64,000 nt of DNA from Plasmopara viticola (lineage: Eukaryota > Oomycota > Peronosporomycetes > Peronosporales > Peronosporaceae), in NCBI GenBank assembly GCA_001695595.3, contig MBPM02000009.1:558001-622000 (forward strand), in the 5' to 3' direction. The position numbers and the translations under genes are program-made. How positions within the stretch are numbered: position 1 is the stretch's first letter; every line of letters starts with the position of its first letter. A model generated the notes under the pieces. The model had not been told where the DNA came from, made no database searches, and saw nothing but the letters and a program-made list of their open reading frames with translations. This document shows positions 21,688 to 33,663 of this stretch, piece by piece.

Positions 21688-23058
21688 TCAAAGCTTGCGC
21701 TTCTTCTGTGCAGGTTGGTCTAGTTTGCTGCCATCGCGACCTAGCTGGATCATGGCAGCATCGGCAATGGCAAGTGCGGCCATAGCTTCCACGAGGGGCA
21801 CGACTCGTGGCAGTACGCAAGGATCATGACGGCCTTTGGCCTCTAACACGGTGTCCTTGCCGTCGTAGCCGACAGTCGGCTGGGCACGGCCAATGGTGGA
21901 AACGGGTTTGATGGCTACACGAAAGTAAATATCGGCACCGCTCGTAATACCACCTAAAACACCACCGGCATCGTTCTTCGTCACGTCCAGTTTCTCCGGC
22001 TGCTCTGCGTCCGAACCTGCGCAGAATGGATCGTTGTGCTCCGACCCACGCTTGGTGGTGCCCGAGAAGCCTGAGCCAATCTCAAAGCCCTTGGTAGCCG
22101 GAATGGACATCATTGCGTGCGCAAGCACAGCCTGCATCTTGTCGAAACACGGCTCACCCAGACCAACCGGCGCGTTGCGAATCACGCACGTGACGACGCC
22201 ACCGGTCGAGTCCTCGTCCACTTTCATGGTGCGCACAATCGTGGACATGGCACAAGCAGACGGCGGGTGTGGGCACCGCACGGGAATCAAGTCATTCGAC
22301 AGCCAAGCCTTCAAGTTTGCTGGAGCAGGTACAATGTCACCCTTGCGGTTATAAACGATCTTCTCTGTGTCAATGTACGCCGGCGTAGTAACATCATCCT
22401 TGGCTTGAACAAAGTCGACATCGTATGCTTTGTCATGCTCTAGCTGCTCGACAGCGTCGTCAACTCTTTTCCACTTGACAGGGTCACGCAAAATACGGAT
22501 TGAACCGATAGTATCCACTTCGTCACGGGTGAAAATGGCCTTTGTGGGGTCATTGAGCAAGGCGCGCGGCATCTCCACTGTGCCAATAGAGCTCACCCAG
22601 CACACAATGGTCGTACCAAACTTTTCCTTGAGCCACTTTTCAGCTACAGCCCCAGATGCTACGCGACCAATGGTCTCACGAGCACTGGCACGACCCCCGC
22701 CGCTACTAGCACGTGTGCCGTACTTCATCTGGTACGTGTAATCGGCGTGACCTGGGCGAGGCACCTGATCCATCTCCTTATAATCGTTCGGACGCACATT
22801 CTCGTTTGGCACGAAGAGTGCCAGTGGCGTACCAAGTGTCAATCCTTTTTCAGTACCACTCAAAATAGTCACCAAGTCCTTTTCGTCGCGAGGAGTTGTG
22901 AGCTTGCTCTGGCCGGGTCGGCGACGCGTAAGTTGTGGCTGAATGTCAGCCTCCGTCAGTGCAAGCGAAGGAGGTACGCCATCGACGATACAACCCACAC
23001 CCTTACAATGTGACTCACCAAAGGTTGTCACGCGAAAGAAGCGGCCGAAAGTGCTCAT
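21688..23058 (-). CDS. Chorismate synthase
   Basis: Last step of the shikimate pathway: converts 5-enolpyruvylshikimate 3-phosphate to chorismate with reduced FMN. 456 residues, single exon, ATG 23058. Family signatures are intact: GESHCKGVGCIVDGVPP near 14-30, RRRPGQSKLTTPRDE, RPGHADYTYQMKYGTR near 101-116, GGGRASARETIGRVASGA near 120-137, and the FMN-site GGVLGGITSGADIYFRVA. It is 60-90 residues longer than bacterial enzymes owing to an insertion in the middle (KAYDVDFVQAKDDVTTPAYI region) and a basic tail QPAQKKRKL. The fungal-type fused flavin reductase is absent, so it is monofunctional and needs an outside FMN reductase. tRNA-Arg lies 105 bp upstream, divergent. Confidence 0.97.
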   Translation of the reverse strand: MSTFGRFFRVTTFGESHCKGVGCIVDGVPPSLALTEADIQPQLTRRRPGQSKLTTPRDEKDLVTILSGTEKGLTLGTPLALFVPNENVRPNDYKEMDQVPRPGHADYTYQMKYGTRASSGGGRASARETIGRVASGAVAEKWLKEKFGTTIVCWVSSIGTVEMPRALLNDPTKAIFTRDEVDTIGSIRILRDPVKWKRVDDAVEQLEHDKAYDVDFVQAKDDVTTPAYIDTEKIVYNRKGDIVPAPANLKAWLSNDLIPVRCPHPPSACAMSTIVRTMKVDEDSTGGVVTCVIRNAPVGLGEPCFDKMQAVLAHAMMSIPATKGFEIGSGFSGTTKRGSEHNDPFCAGSDAEQPEKLDVTKNDAGGVLGGITSGADIYFRVAIKPVSTIGRAQPTVGYDGKDTVLEAKGRHDPCVLPRVVPLVEAMAALAIADAAMIQLGRDGSKLDQPAQKKRKL

Positions 23059-23163
23059 GTGGTACGACTACAAGAACTTTGCAATGGAGCTTGAAAACCA
23101 TAGAATAGTAACTTGACCAATATGCTCAAACTATATTATTTCCATATTTGTAATATTACATCT

Positions 23164-23236
23164 GCTCGCGTGGCCCAATGGATACGGCGCTGCCCTCCTA
23201 AGGCAGAGATTGCGGGTTCAAGTCCCGCCGTGAGTA
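23164..23236 (+). tRNA. tRNA-Arg (CCT)
   Basis: 73-nt cloverleaf: acceptor GCTCGCG pairs with CGTGAGT allowing two G-T pairs; A box TGGCCCAATGG; anticodon stem CTGCC/GGCAG with loop CTCCTAA, so anticodon CCT reads AGG; B box GGGTTCAAGTCCC; T stem GCGGG/CCCGC; discriminator A. No intron. Confidence 0.93.
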
Positions 23237-26200
23237 ATATGATTGGAAAGTCTCATAATTATTTATTTTATAACCTGCAAAATAAATTTACATTGTATAA
23301 TTCCAATGATGTGATAAAACCTTTCGAAAATCTGTCCATATCTACTTAGCCCGCGGCCTCTCAAGTTTCAAATAAACGAGTTGCGCTGGATTCGTCCGCC
23401 AGCTACGCAGTCTATTTTAAAAGTGTATGGGGTCTGAAGACGAGCATATGACGAGTTTCGGTGTGATAAGTGGTGATAAGTCATAAACGGAGACGTAAAT
23501 TGCCCATGACAACAAAGGTGACGACGATGTCGACTTTCTCCACGACTGAACCGGTCGGACTGGGGAGCACGATAAGATAGTATTACGGTGGTATTACGAT
23601 TATTAACATATTTGCAGGGCAATCGTGCTGACTATTGTGAATTTAAGAGCGTCCCAAAAAATGATGTTTCGTTGGCCAAAATGGGCATCAGTGTTACATA
23701 GAATGAGACGTGGACATTTCAGATTGACGGTCAAAAGTTCGTTCACACATATAAACATCTAGTATTTAATACATTTTTGAATTATGTAGTGGAGATTTGT
23801 GTTTGCAAACCACAAGCTGTCACCTGCCATTCAAGATCAGTATGCAGCTTCAAAACGTGAAGGTTGGATGAGGACTTTGACTCGGGCCTGCTGATTAAGC
23901 TTGTGGTACTCACGCCTCATTAAAAGACTGAGAATGGTAAAATGCGTTCTAGGCGACCATTACAAAAATGTTGCTCGCTGCTCACAACTCGCGATTGCTT
24001 GAGCAAAGTTGATGTGTGAGCTAAACGTTACATTCTATCCAAGTTCGCTCGATCAAATACTTGTCATCACCTGCTAGTGGTCTTGCACCCTATGGTCCGT
24101 AACACCATGCTGCCTTTAGCGCCACTTCCGTTGCGGTCGCCTGTTCGAAAGCGTATACAACGTCAAGGTAATAATGCCAAAAAAAGGTATAACTCTCGTG
24201 ATTGACACTGTGAGAATATTACCTCCGTTCATATAATGCTTGGTCTGATCATGGCGTATATAATATCCGCGACAGAGGCATTTTTTCATTATATCAAGAA
24301 AATAAAGTGGGGAGCTATATTCACTCGTCATGTGACGCATTATGTGCATCCGTTCTGATGTCGCTCGCGACTGATGTATGGCGGATACAACGCTGGAGCT
24401 GGCGAACATTAGCTTAAAAGAACTCTACACTGGGTGCAGCAGCTCCGTCATTGCTACGTCTAATCCGATGATAATTTAATTTTGAGTGCATAGTCACGTC
24501 GCCCCCACTTGACTCGCGCTTCTCAAAACACTTCGGGCTTAAAACCATATTCTTGTTTGACCGTTGGGTCGGACTTTGCACCGACTCTCCTGCGTTCACT
24601 AGATTTAGACTCTGCTACGGCTTAAGTAAGCTCACACAGAATGATGAGTAAACTCGCATCTTGTTATAATGTCGAGTCAACTCATCATCCTCTTTTTGCT
24701 GTAACTTTATGTAGAGCTGATCGGTTTAAGTTTAACTGTATGTTAATTTTATTGGCACTAAGTTTCTGGTTAAAAATCCAGCTTGCTGTTTTTTTGTCGT
24801 GGGTCCGCTCTTTTTTTCTGTAAATCTAAGATTGAGCCATACGTGTCGAAAGGCACAAGGCCAAAGTCTCAAACTTGTTTATGCATTGCCGGAAGCCTAA
24901 ATGAAGCTCACATTTTTTACCTTCCCACGCATAGAGCATGACGTGATTGACTTTTTGGATTGCAAGGGCCGTGAAACTATATACATTAACAGTGCATATG
25001 TTGTCGAGGCAGCAACACTGTTCAATGCATAATCAGCGTGTAAAGATATGTTTTCAACTCCGTCGCGTCTTTGCGCGCACTTTATTGGACAAATCTTCGA
25101 TGACGCGAATATCCCAAATTTTTGATCATTCATCTGCAGATAGTTCACTGTGGACACCCTTAACCACATTGAAGATGAGGTTTTGGAGTTCGTGAGCGTG
25201 GATCTCAATATTATAAGACGCTTAATTGCAGAAGTTCAAGCTCTCCAAATCATTGTCATAAAATTGAGCTGCTGATTCGACTTCGTCGACAGTGTATGGT
25301 ACGAACTCAGCCGGTCAGCAAAGACCTCATGATTTTTTGCGGTCAACCGAGTCCTTTGACAGGTCTAGCGCATTTTCATTAATATATACGACGAGCAACG
25401 TAAGAAAACCAGCAAGCTTAATAGTGGTACTACTGTGTTTGGCGAGTGTTCGACTCGCTGACCCGCTGACACACTTCACACGTGCGCATGTATGTACAGA
25501 CCCACTAACACAATCTAACTGGGTGCTAAGCAACCTAAATGTTCTTTCTCGACAGAGAAACTGCAAAGTGTTCTATCGTGACCCTTAATTATTTTATCTA
25601 TCGTCGCATGGGACCCCTCGACGTGATCATTCAAACTGTACTCCAAACACTAGGCTCCATCGAGAATTAGTTTAGCCTCGCACTCAGTCACACCAATAAA
25701 GTCTTATTTATGTTGTTAAGCTGAGTGTTCTCCGTATCAATGATAGAGATTAATAAGCGTTATTTTTAGAATACCGAGCACTTATTTAATTCAATACAGA
25801 TATGTTAACGACTATATCATGGTGTACCGCAATAACGCATTCAACAAAGCATCTGCTTTCCTGTCTTACATCTCTCCTCAACTTATTACTTTGTAGAGTA
25901 GCGAAAGTTAAGATGACTATATCGTAGTGCCTAGTAATGCATAATACATAATACACGAACTACTTGGGCGTAACAGTAAGCTCTGAATGCTACGAGAGCA
26001 TGTTTTATCATAAAAAGCATTTTGGGTGAAAAAAACGAAGCACTTTTAGAAAAGCACATGCCACCAGAGCCCGTACGCTAGGACAAAGTTTTTCAAGCTT
26101 GGGATACACCTTAATATCAAAATTCATCGGTGCTCAAGATACGCTTACACACATATACTCGAGAACGTTCACAGATGACCAATGCAGTTGTTCACGTCTC

Positions 26201-29200
26201 TTCTTACATCTTAGATGTAGCTCTTATTTTTATAGATGACCTACCCGTGTGCGCGTGAAACTACCAGCGCTTAAATGATAAAATGACATTCTGCAAACAG
26301 ATCGAAGAAAACTTGGCTAACCAAACATTTTGCCAGTATATTCCTTTTTTTCTCGGCTATGATTGAGCTCTTCAATTAACTCCTGCTAATTAACGCTAAA
26401 GTGAGGCTAAAAATTGCCAACTTTGAGTGCATTTAGTGACAAGTTATGCTTACGCTCCTTCGATAGCAAGTCCTAACTTAATCTGTTTAAAGACTTATCT
26501 CTGCCTCCCGGCAGAAGGTACTTCATTTTCACCATTGAGTGGTCGAGACTGAGTCTTTGCGCTAGGTTTTAATTGTAATTGTAATTAACAAAATATAATG
26601 TGCCAAAAAACAAGCAAAGTCCTGCGGCTCAAGCTTTAGTGATACTGACAGACTTCAACATTCATTGGAGGTAATCGGTGACATATGTTCTTCTGGTTTT
26701 ACCAAGCATGACATTTATAAAGAGGAATGGTGGTGATGCAGAAAATCATTCTGCCAGTGATGTGGTTCTCGGCCAGTGCCTGCCACATCCACGGGCGGGC
26801 TTTGATTATTATTATTATTTCCCCGGCTAATTTTGCAATTTTTCTGTTGTTTTGAATTGCTCACTAGTCTTTTCAGTCTTGGTGCTTTTTCCCTACTCCA
26901 AAAGGAGCATTGAGCCTTACGTATGATCAAAAGACTGCAACTTGCAAAGTGTTGTGGCAAAGAGAAATTTTCTGCATAGACCTCTATCTTGGGCACTTCC
27001 AGTAATTTGCGTGTCAGAACAAGCTATAGCATCTTAAAGAGCCCAGGTTCTGCAAAAATCTTGCCGGCCGTTTCGCTAGACAACTCTAGGTGTCAATCAG
27101 CTGATCGTATATGAACTCGGCGTACCCGCTCTCGGACGAAACTGTCCCGTCTTAAAGTCAAATGCGATTGGCTCAGGAATTTTGATCATGCTGAGCTGGT
27201 ACTTTGCAGCATATAGGGTTAATTGGCCTTCTCCATTTGTCGCCATATTGCTCTCCTCCAAGCTTGTAAGACCCCTGTGATGCCAGGACATTCACCTATT
27301 ATTCGAACAGTTTGATCTAAAGAGAATTCCAACCAACGCGGCGTTTCACGCTAAAATTTTGATACTTATAGAGCATAAATGCGAGTGTGGCTCGATTTGC
27401 AACTTGCTGTACAGGTACTAAACTCCAAATTTTGCTCTGTTTCATTTTGGAGCTCGAAAAGGCATTTCGCAATTGAAAAAATTGTAAGAGAAAAGTGTTT
27501 GCTGCCGGTCCACGCAAGAAACTTTGTAAATTCACTAGTTTGCACTTATTTCAAAAAACACAATTTTTGTGCCACTACGGCTGCTAAGTTCCCACACACT
27601 TCAAATTTTCTGTATGCGTATAAAAAGATTGTCATTTGATTTTCAGCCAACCTTTCTTGAAAATCGATACTAGGGCTCAAGGTTAAGATTTCGCCCTCGG
27701 CCACGTGTCTATGCGGCTCCAGTTTCTTGGTGTTCGATCTGGCTGCCAGCCGACATGTATCGTATACTATGAATTGACATTTGATTCGAAAAGAGTTCAA
27801 AGAACACCGAAAGCTCGACGCTCCAACTTTGTAGAGCAGTATCTTGGTCATGCTTTTTCATTAAAAACTAAATAATTGTTCAAAAAGCAACGAACGGTAT
27901 CTAGCGCTCCACAATATATAGTTTGTTCGCAATGTTATCGTTAAGTTGCCAACAACGAAGGCTACGTATTTATAAACCGCGATGACTCTAGCAATGCTAT
28001 AGTGGATTTCAGCCGGTCTGTGGAAGCGAGTGCTACGTACGGAATCCTATCTTCGCTTATGTACGAATCACAGTCTAATCTAGCTTAGCTCAAATTTTTC
28101 ATGGTAAGTCCTTTTTTAGCTTTGTGAAACGCCATAAAAGGAAAAGAACTGCGTTTGTGCCAGCCACAAGCTTTTCGGTTTGAGTTGTTTAAGACCAATT
28201 TCGTCTCTCAAAGTACCAAGCACGATAATTCGCGAGCTTAAGATATGGAAGAATTCCTGAACAAAGGAACGGCGAAGGTAGAGACTACCACAGATGAGCG
28301 CTTAACTGCCACACCGCTGTTGTACACCGAGTCACTTTCGATGGAACAAGTCTCACTGAAAGGACACTTGTTGCAACAGCTCGTGAACCCGATCGACCCG
28401 AGATCCTTGAATGGTAGCATTTAGTAGGCGATCCTTCGTCACGCGTGTGGATTGTCCACACTGATTCTCGAAATGGACAGAAATTTGATTTCTTAAGGAG
28501 CCATAAGTAGCTGGGTTGTGGCGTCTTTGCACATCAAATTTATCGAAAATAACCGGATTTTGGCTGTATACATCAGTGTTCATCTGTTGTGTTCGACTCT
28601 TAGCTTTGTGGCTTGCTTTGTACGACATCACCTTTAAAATATTAGCAGAATTTTGCTCTCGCTTGGTGCTAAAGCTCCATTTTTTCATGTCAGACGCGAG
28701 CCACCATCTTGATTATGTTGCAGCATCTTGTGTTGCAGAAGACGTCCGCCAACCGGGACTCGCTCGCCTGCCCTTGTGCTGTAATATTTGCATATTGAAT
28801 ATCTTCTTGTAAACAATTGATACTTTCCAGTCAACTCAGAATTTTAAAGTGCTCCACTGCGCGTGAGATAAATTTATATCTGATCAGAATTCGTCCACTT
28901 AGGCTGTGATCAATCGTAGCTTCCTCGCCACGTCAATTTGCCACTATGTTAATGGGCATAATTTCTCTTAACAACGACTTTCATCGTCTGGCTTTAAGCA
29001 CGGCAAACTCAGCAACATCAAGCAATGCGCCGCGTTTGACGGTAGAAATACTAGCGAGAATGTCCAGACGGACCTCCCTCTAACGTCACTAAAAGACGAA
29101 GTGTGGCTTTAAAGCGGAACACATTTTAGCATTTATAAAATCTGGCGGCGACGTCAGAATTTTCGTCGTCGAAACTTCCATTTACTAAGCAGCATAATTG

Positions 29201-29927
29201 CTGGTAGCACAATGCACAACAAAGTCCAACTGCGCTTTTAAATCAACATTAAGCTTGGTGATGCACGCACACACTCGATTGTCTTGACCTTCATACGTTT
29301 TTAGTTTAAATTAAATGAGCCACCATACAAATTCATAAAAGCTGTCAACCTCAAACTTAATATTTACTTTGAGGAGAGTGCTACACAAAATAGGTCAGCA
29401 GACACGCCCTAAAAAAGATTTTATAAGATAGGGATCGCTCGAAAGAAGTCACTGCCAACACGCATTTCTTGCACCTTGCAAACAATAATGACTCGACCTA
29501 CAGGATGACCCGCTTGTTGTCGGCCATTTAATCGTGCTCGGGTTTTTGCCGGAGAACTTGTTGAAGTCCTGGGCGGTCAGAGTCCAACAACTTTCCCAAT
29601 TTTGACTGTGCCATCCACATTCACTTCGTCTCCTCATGAACGCCCGCAGTGGCAGCTACACGAACAATTAAACCATCGTCTTCACTTAAGCCATCAAAGC
29701 TTCTTTCCTTTTAGCGGTGTATTTCCTCCATCGTGATTGATTTCTAAGCATGTCAATACCTTCTTCTTTGTCAGCATACAATTTGTCGCCTCAAAGTTCC
29801 CATCAATCAGACAAGACTTGCAAAAATATGCTGATATACCGAACGACGGAAAGCACAACTTTCTAAGCAGACCATCTCCTGATTCCCATTTTCTTATCGA
29901 TAGGTTTCACACACTTCACTTCACAAC
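23237..29927. other. Gene-poor intergenic tract, 6.7 kb
   Basis: AT-rich and without a recognisable gene on either strand. Weak traces: a plus-strand frame from about 24901 that stays readable with a few stops to about 25270, and minus-strand frames at 27546-27851 and 28353-28688. None shows a domain I can name, and none has a signal peptide followed by an RXLR or LFLAK motif. Likely decayed mobile or effector-region DNA. Confidence 0.55.
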
Positions 29928-32703
29928 TTATTCCTTCCCTTCTTGAATGACGATCAGCGAATGCAACTGATCCGATGACAACATGCTGGGATTCTTGGTA
30001 CAATAACCCACAAATTCGCGCAACTTCATCCTGCTCTCAGGTGGACAAGTCTTGATAGCGGTTTGTACCTTGGGATGCGTCAGAATTTTAGTCAACGCAG
30101 CCGCAAACTTGGGCGAAAAGGGCGGCGCGATGCGCTCAAACAGCATTGTGATAAAGTTGCGGAGCAGTGCCTGGTCTAGCTCCAGTGTGTTTGTATACAC
30201 AAACTCCAAAACCGGCAAGACGTAGCCAATGGTGATCATGTACACCATACACCGGAGTGTCTCTCGTTTGAGCTCCAGTGCCTTGACCGGGTTGATGTCA
30301 GGATGCAGTCGTAATGACGTCACCAGCACACGGAACGAGATTGGCCATTGAGCACCGTGAAGCTTGATAGCTGCCTTAAGGATCCGGAGTAGACTGGGAA
30401 AGCAGATGTGCAAGGGTGTGCTATCAAAAAATCCTGGGGATGTGAGGATGACCTCGAGCCAGTGTAGCACACCCATGGACACCACAGGGACGGACATGAC
30501 CGAGACGAGTTTATCCACCACTCCCGACTGGTTCATCTGACAATTACAGCGCGACAGGTTATTAAAAGGTAACATTTTGTCACGACACAGCGTGTGACTC
30601 ACATTGTAGCCAAGCGTATGATCGGATTTGCAAACCGCTGAAGCCTCAACCAGTGCGTTTTTGGTAGTGTCAATGCCGCTATTGTCAATCTGGACCTGCT
30701 TGGACGATCCTTGAACTCCTGTTTGCAACAAACTTCGTTCATCTTTCGTTGACGCCGCGTAAGCCAAAAGAAAGACGCAATTCTGTACAAATGCCGGCGT
30801 GATCGAGTCAGAGGGATCAAATAGTCGGTTCAACAGACTTGACAGGACCTAAGCACCACGTCGCCCGTCAGTATTCGTGCATTGTACATACTATTTTACC
30901 ATGGCTTGGAAATCGTACGATGGGATCTCGCAAATGAGCGACTGGAGGTGGATCCTTGGACATTTGGTACTCTTTTGCCAAAGCCTGAGCACTTAATTCT
31001 GAGCACTTTTTGGTCTTTATTATCGACAAGATTGCGTCACAAAACTCTGGATTTGCGTCGTATATATACCGACGGCGCAAGATGTGATACGGAACGATCT
31101 TTGCGCCAAATCGGTTACTAGCTGTCTCCTGAAGTTCACCGTGGACACGTTTGAGTTTCGAGCGTACCATGCGGATGTGTGCATACTCGCTGCTAGCGAC
31201 GTCCACATCTTTTTGCATCAAGTACAACTTGTCATCCATCGAGCAGAGCAGCTCCTGAGCGTAAACATACGAGTGAGAGGACTGACAGCACACTTTGTTG
31301 AGGGCTGCAAGGTCCTCTGCCACTTCTTCTTCGTTAGCGAATGGTATCTATTCGGATGATAAAAAGCAACAGCATGTCAGTAGCCAGCTTCATAGGCAGT
31401 AGCGACAATAAAGTGTAGCACACTGACTCGACTAAAGGCGTCCACCAAAACACCATTGAACACTGGAAAAAAAGCGTTGGCACTTGTAATTGACGCAATT
31501 TCCTTATGGTGCCCTGCCTCGGAGATCCGACGAATCGCATACTGCAGCAACGTGCACGACTGAACTCACACACACACCATCACAATACAATCAGCTGCAC
31601 TATCCTATCTAGCATCAATCACGCACTCATCGCCTTCAGACCTTGTGCGTTTCTGCCAGTTCAATGAGCATGAGTCGCCATTTTCGGTCGTTTAACATCT
31701 GAGTGAGCCATTGAGGCTCCACTGCTGATCCACTCAGTACATTCGACACGAGTTTTGGATCGTAATTTCCATGCACAATGTCCTTGATGTGCGTATACAA
31801 ATTCTCTTCTGCAGGATCCCACGATGCTCCTTTATTGGCAACCACAGCACCTTCAGCCACGTCAAACGTCATCTTGTTCTCAAGCGCAGTCGTTGAGACT
31901 GGCAGCATATCCAACCACGACGCCACGAGGCCAATCATCTGGGCATGTCCACGGTACGACGACGACAGTTTCTCAACCAGTATTTCCGGTCCATTCGATT
32001 CAGGATGAGCTCGTAAAAAGCCATTGATCACCGCCAAGACATTGGATTCCATAATGGCATCGGTCTGTGACAGTTGGTGCAGTAACTTTGTCGCTTCCTT
32101 GCCGTCTTCCGTATCCTTCTCTTCAATCTCTCGTGTCCCCTCCCGATCCTGCTCTTCGTCATCCCAGATGATCAAGCGCTTTTCATCCTGACGACGTCGT
32201 TTCACGAGACTCTCAACTGGCCCCGTTTCCACTTTTTCTCGTTTATGCTTCTTCTTCTTCTTCTTGGAGCCAAGTCCAGCCTCGTCCTTCTTCTTTGTGT
32301 GCTGAATCGAAGTCTTGGCTTCTAAAGTCTCATGCTGGGCCTGCGTCGCCGCGACGGCATCCGATTCGCTCTTCTCGTCCTTTTGCGTACCCTCCTCGCT
32401 CGTCTTACTCGTCTGGTGCTTGTGCTTCTCAACCGGTGCATTATACGGCTTGATCTCAACACTTTCCGGTCGTTCCCACTGGGTCTTGCGTGTTGCTCGA
32501 TTGTAGTAGTAAGCCCGTTCATTCTTGGGATCCCACAGTTCCTCCCATTCGGCCTTCTTAGCCGACGATGGCGCCGCTAACACATGACTCGGATCTTCCC
32601 CATCAAATTCAACAGGTTTTTCCCATGCACTCTGTTTCGTATTGCGATTGTAGTAGTACGTCCGTCCTTCCTTGGTCACGTGCGCGCTCCAGACGCTCGT
32701 CAT
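29928..32703 (-). CDS. WW-WW-NELF-C/D (TH1) fusion protein
   Basis: 847 residues from four exons: 31642-32703, 31428-31559, 30919-31347 and 29928-30848; introns of 82, 80 and 70 bp, all phase 0. Residues 1-33 and 51-82 are WW domains (WSAHVTKEGRTYYYNRNTKQ; WDPKNERAYYYNRATRKTQW), which bind proline-rich ligands. A Lys-rich stretch (GSKKKKKKHKREK, about 146-158) is a likely nuclear signal. From about residue 205 to the end it matches the NELF-C/D subunit of negative elongation factor, which pauses RNA polymerase II: WLTQMLNDRKWRLMLIELAE, RRISEAGHHKEIASI, SHSYVYAQELL, NCVFLLAYAAS, GYVLPVLEFVY and ERIAPPFSPKF. The first intron uses an atypical GTCTGA donor; reading through it gives a false 355-residue WW-only protein. 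Divergent from the Aha1-N gene, with 180 bp between starts. Confidence 0.85.
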
Positions 32704-32883
32704 ATTTGTGGTAAAGCACCAAACGGATACTCGTTGTGGATTGGTTGAAAATAGAGAGTAGACTATTGACGAATCGGAAGCAAGCTAATCCTTTTTTTGA
32801 AAAAATCGGTGAAACGTAGGAATATTGGAATATAGAGACCAGACGACATTCGAATATTCGAGCAAAGGAGTGCTTAGCGCATC

Positions 32884-33634
32884 ATGTCGGACGACGAGAA
32901 GCTACACAGTGGCTACTATGGGTGGATGAAAACGATCCCGAAAACGGATCAGGTAAGTAAACAATTGGCTACGTGAGGATGTGGTGGCGAAAAGGGATGA
33001 CGTGACGGTAAACATTGCGCTGGCAGGACTGCACCCCCGTGCGAATTGATAACGCGGCGGCAGTAGCGGCTTCTGGGACAAATAGCGACTCAGTGTGGAA
33101 TAGTGCAGGAACATGGTACGCTCTGTCATGATCTTCATTGTCTTGTTGTAGTGTGATTGAATCGACGTGCATTGGTGTTGAGTAGGGAGGAACGTGACAA
33201 GTCCGAGTGGGCGCGCGAGCGGCTGAAACACCACATTTTAACTTCGTTTTGTGTTGAGGACGAAGCGCAAGGACTGTGTATTAAGGCCACATCCTTTGTA
33301 CAATGTGAGGGCGAAGCTAAGGTAAGTATGGTGGTTCAGGTCGAGAAGGCAGAGCTGAAAAAATGCCTCGTTGTGTGGATAGGTTGTCTTTAGTCGCGGC
33401 AAGAAACGCTGTGGGTACGAATTATTGGTCAAATTTGCATGGGAAAGCGGCGACGTATCGGGTCATGTTGAGTTACAAGACTTTGACGATACGAGCGGAG
33501 ACGAGTACGAAGTGGTCGTCACGACCAATGGAAGCAAGGAGCGCGACCTTGCTGCGAAAAAGACGATGATTGAGAACGAGTCGGCATTGCGAATGCTACT
33601 TTCTCTTTGGAAAAAGGAGCTTTTGCAGCAATAA
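32884..33634 (+). CDS. Aha1 N-terminal-domain protein, Hch1-like Hsp90 cochaperone
   Basis: Likely stimulates Hsp90 ATPase. Four exons (32884-32952, 33027-33115, 33186-33321, 33383-33634) give 181 residues; introns are 74, 70 and 61 bp. After MSDDEKLHSGYYGWMKTIPK, the joined sequence NSAGTWEERDKSEWARERLK matches the conserved NxWHWxExD...W region of the Aha1 N-terminal domain (PF09229), followed by VQCEGEAKVVFSRGKKRCGY, the domain's ExxGEA...RKGK strand pair. The protein ends after this domain, without the C-terminal Bet v1-like AHSA1 domain, as in yeast Hch1. Exon phases agree at every junction. It ends 29 bp before the convergent coiled-coil gene. Confidence 0.82.
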
Positions 33635-33663
33635 ATGAAATGAATCTGCTCAAAGCTCAATGT

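Noticed and set aside
23237..29927. RXLR or Crinkler effector genes
   Set aside because: I looked for a signal peptide followed by RXLR...EER or LFLAK in the open frames of the deserts and saw none. Very diverged or frame-broken effectors could still be missed.
31636..32703. Stand-alone 355-residue WW-domain protein
   Set aside because: Ends one codon into an intron; the following exons continue the NELF-C/D homology without a break.
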